Assembly: GCA_030839105.1 (NCBI GenBank)
Contig: JAUZEI010000256.1
Coordinates: 1-6,320, forward strand
Origin: Actinomycetota bacterium
Lineage (GTDB): Bacteria > Actinomycetota > Acidimicrobiia > IMCC26256 > PALSA-610
Length of the DNA: 6,320 nt
Direction of reading: 5' to 3'
Below are positions 5,513-6,320 of this stretch, piece by piece. The stretch's first letter is position 1. The number at the start of each line of letters is the position of its first letter. Under the pieces are notes generated by a model. It made no database searches. It was not told the DNA's origin and was given only the letters and a program-made list of their open reading frames with translations. A program made the position numbers and the translations under genes.

Positions 5513-5869
5513 TCAGTGGGCGAAGCCGTCGAGCCGCGCGAAGTAGTTGGGGTTCATTCGATCGAGAACCTGTCGGAGCGCAGCAGTAGGCGCCCCATAC
5601 ACGAACGCACTCTGTCGCTCGACCAGAGCAAGAAAGCGCGCCGAGAACCGCTCCTCGAACGTGTGAAGATGCACGAGTGCAGCATCCGAGTCGACGTATC
5701 TCTCGAAGAGGTGCGCGTGACGACCGTCGTCACTGACGTAGCGCTCGTAGATCAGCGTTCCGGGCTCGGCCTCGCAAACTTGGACCATCTCCCTCGTCAA
5801 GATCGCGAAACTCTCGACATCAGCGGCGTTCACCGCCACACGAACAAGCCACGAGATCTCGTTATTCAC
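5513..5869 (-). CDS. Antibiotic biosynthesis monooxygenase (ABM)-domain protein
   Basis: This 118-residue protein has the dimeric alpha+beta barrel (ABM) fold, used by cofactor-free monooxygenases and many small stress or quinone-related enzymes. The pattern is typical: a first strand ISWLVRVAVNAADVESF, helix ILTREMVQVCEAEPGTL, the signature E-P-G-T-L-I-Y-E-R-Y at 35-44, then HAHLFERYVDSDAALVHLHT leading to the second helix and FSARFLALVERQSAFVYG. The tail of about 20 residues after YG extends slightly beyond the core domain, which is usually near 95 residues. The start is GTG 5869, with AGGA 7 nt upstream. It is cytoplasmic and the substrate is unknown; many family members act on quinones or polyketide intermediates. 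It is the first gene of a likely two-gene unit with the serine hydrolase 67 bp downstream, and that pairing gives no clear functional hint. Confidence 0.85.
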   Translation of the reverse strand: MNNEISWLVRVAVNAADVESFAILTREMVQVCEAEPGTLIYERYVSDDGRHAHLFERYVDSDAALVHLHTFEERFSARFLALVERQSAFVYGAPTAALRQVLDRMNPNYFARLDGFAH

Positions 5870-5891
5870 CGCTTGGTCCTACCCCGTTCCT

Positions 5892-6044
5892 TCACATCAC
5901 TAGGGATCCACCCCAACGCGGCGAGAGCGACTCATGGCTCGCAATGGTCGCGCTCAGACTCAGCCACGCGCCGCCCAGCAGTAGAACAAGTTGCAGCACC
6001 AGGACCGCGCCCGCGATGGGCAGAAAACGGCGGATTAAGTGGTC
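5892..6044 (-). pseudogene. Start-less open frame encoding one transmembrane segment
   Basis: The minus frame from 6044 to TGA 5894-5892 encodes 50 residues: a basic DHLIRRF, a strongly hydrophobic IAGAVLVLQLVLLLGGAWLS, then a polar tail ending GGSLVM. This looks like a membrane anchor with a positive cytoplasmic N-terminus. In the same frame an ATG at 6056-6054 is followed three codons later by TAG (6047-6045), so the frame is closed from that start. No ATG, GTG or TTG precedes the hydrophobic core after the TAG; the first in-frame GTG lies inside it. An AGGA at 6045-6042 sits 7 nt before an ATC codon, an extremely rare start. I favour a small membrane-protein gene inactivated by a nonsense mutation or truncation. 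A chance hydrophobic frame cannot be excluded. Confidence 0.35.
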
Positions 6045-6076
6045 CTATCGCGGCATGCCGACTCGGGTGAATCCGA

Positions 6077-6320
6077 CTATGTGAACTTGTAGACGATGTG
6101 GGTCGCCAAAGGCGATGTGGCTACCTCGACGGCCTCAGCGAGGAACTCGGGCACATCGTCGAATATTCGTTCGCCATTTCGCAATAGCACCGGGACGATG
6201 TCGAGAACGAGTTCATTCAGGCAGCGGGCTTGTAACGCTTGGCGGACGGCGCTTGCCCCACCTGCGATGTCGATTGGACGGTCGCCGGCATGCTTGGCCG
6301 CTTCGGCAAGGGCAGTCTCG
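6077..6320 (-). CDS. RibD C-terminal/dihydrofolate-reductase-like protein, C-terminal part (cut by window edge)
   Basis: The last 80 residues of a minus-strand protein end at TAG 6079-6077; the start lies beyond 6320. The visible part matches the C-terminal half of RibD_C (dihydrofolate-reductase-like) proteins. A helix, ETALAEAAKHAGDRPI, leads to DIAGGASAVRQALQARCLNE, the conserved nucleotide-binding GG-x-x-x-x-x-x-L segment. It is followed by LVLDIVPVLLRNGERIFDDV, which parallels the family's P-V-L-L-G-x-G-x-R-L-F block, and a final strand, ATHIVYKFT. Such stand-alone proteins are widespread in actinobacteria and are thought to be NADPH-dependent reductases of undefined substrate rather than true folate or riboflavin enzymes. 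The N-terminal half is unseen, so full length and integrity are unknown. It lies upstream of the start-less membrane frame and the monooxygenase-like gene on the same strand. Confidence 0.85.
   Translation of the reverse strand, partial: ETALAEAAKHAGDRPIDIAGGASAVRQALQARCLNELVLDIVPVLLRNGERIFDDVPEFLAEAVEVATSPLATHIVYKFT

Noticed and set aside
1..6320. A new multi-gene defence, biosynthetic or mobile system
   Set aside because: The intact genes belong to unrelated common families, are separated by scars and spacers, and show no conserved system architecture. No CRISPR repeats, tRNA or rRNA genes, or phage-type genes were seen.

Overview
The window is GC-rich, uses GTG as well as ATG starts, and its proteins resemble actinobacterial families. 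It looks like chromosomal DNA from a mycolic-acid actinomycete such as Rhodococcus, Nocardia, Gordonia or Mycolicibacterium. The genus is an inference; nothing in the window fixes it. No rRNA, tRNA, CRISPR array, phage module or transposase gene was seen.

Layout, left to right. (1) Positions 1-1352, minus strand, contain a SAM-dependent methyltransferase, a 42-codon relic of a P-loop kinase, and the N-terminal part of an alpha/beta hydrolase cut by the window edge. (2) Positions 1434-2000 hold the only convincing plus-strand gene, a small P-loop kinase-like NTPase, divergent from the methyltransferase. (3) Positions 2226-3772, minus strand, look like the remains of a steroid or lipid catabolic operon. 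A chimeric open frame joins an internal piece of an aldehyde dehydrogenase in frame to the C-terminal third of a lipid-transfer-type thiolase. It is followed by an intact short-chain dehydrogenase whose active-site spacing resembles 3-alpha-hydroxysteroid dehydrogenases. (4) Positions 3773-4578 have no convincing gene, only coding-like scraps and a perfect 15-bp inverted repeat. (5) Positions 4579-5869, minus strand, carry a beta-lactamase-fold serine hydrolase and, upstream of it, a small antibiotic-biosynthesis-monooxygenase-type protein. (6) Positions 5892-6044 are an open, hydrophobic reading frame without a normal start. (7) Positions 6077-6320 are the C-terminal end of a RibD/dihydrofolate-reductase-like protein, cut by the window edge.

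The intact genes are generic accessory functions and do not form a pathway I can name. The steroid-type dehydrogenase makes sense beside the aldehyde dehydrogenase and thiolase pieces, because such genes co-occur in actinobacterial sterol side-chain and bile-acid degradation clusters. The repeated theme is decay: a truncated kinase, an in-frame deletion fusion, a gene-poor stretch and a start-less membrane frame lie within about 6 kb. I see no evidence for a new multi-gene system. The chimera and the perfect hairpin are the items most worth following up.
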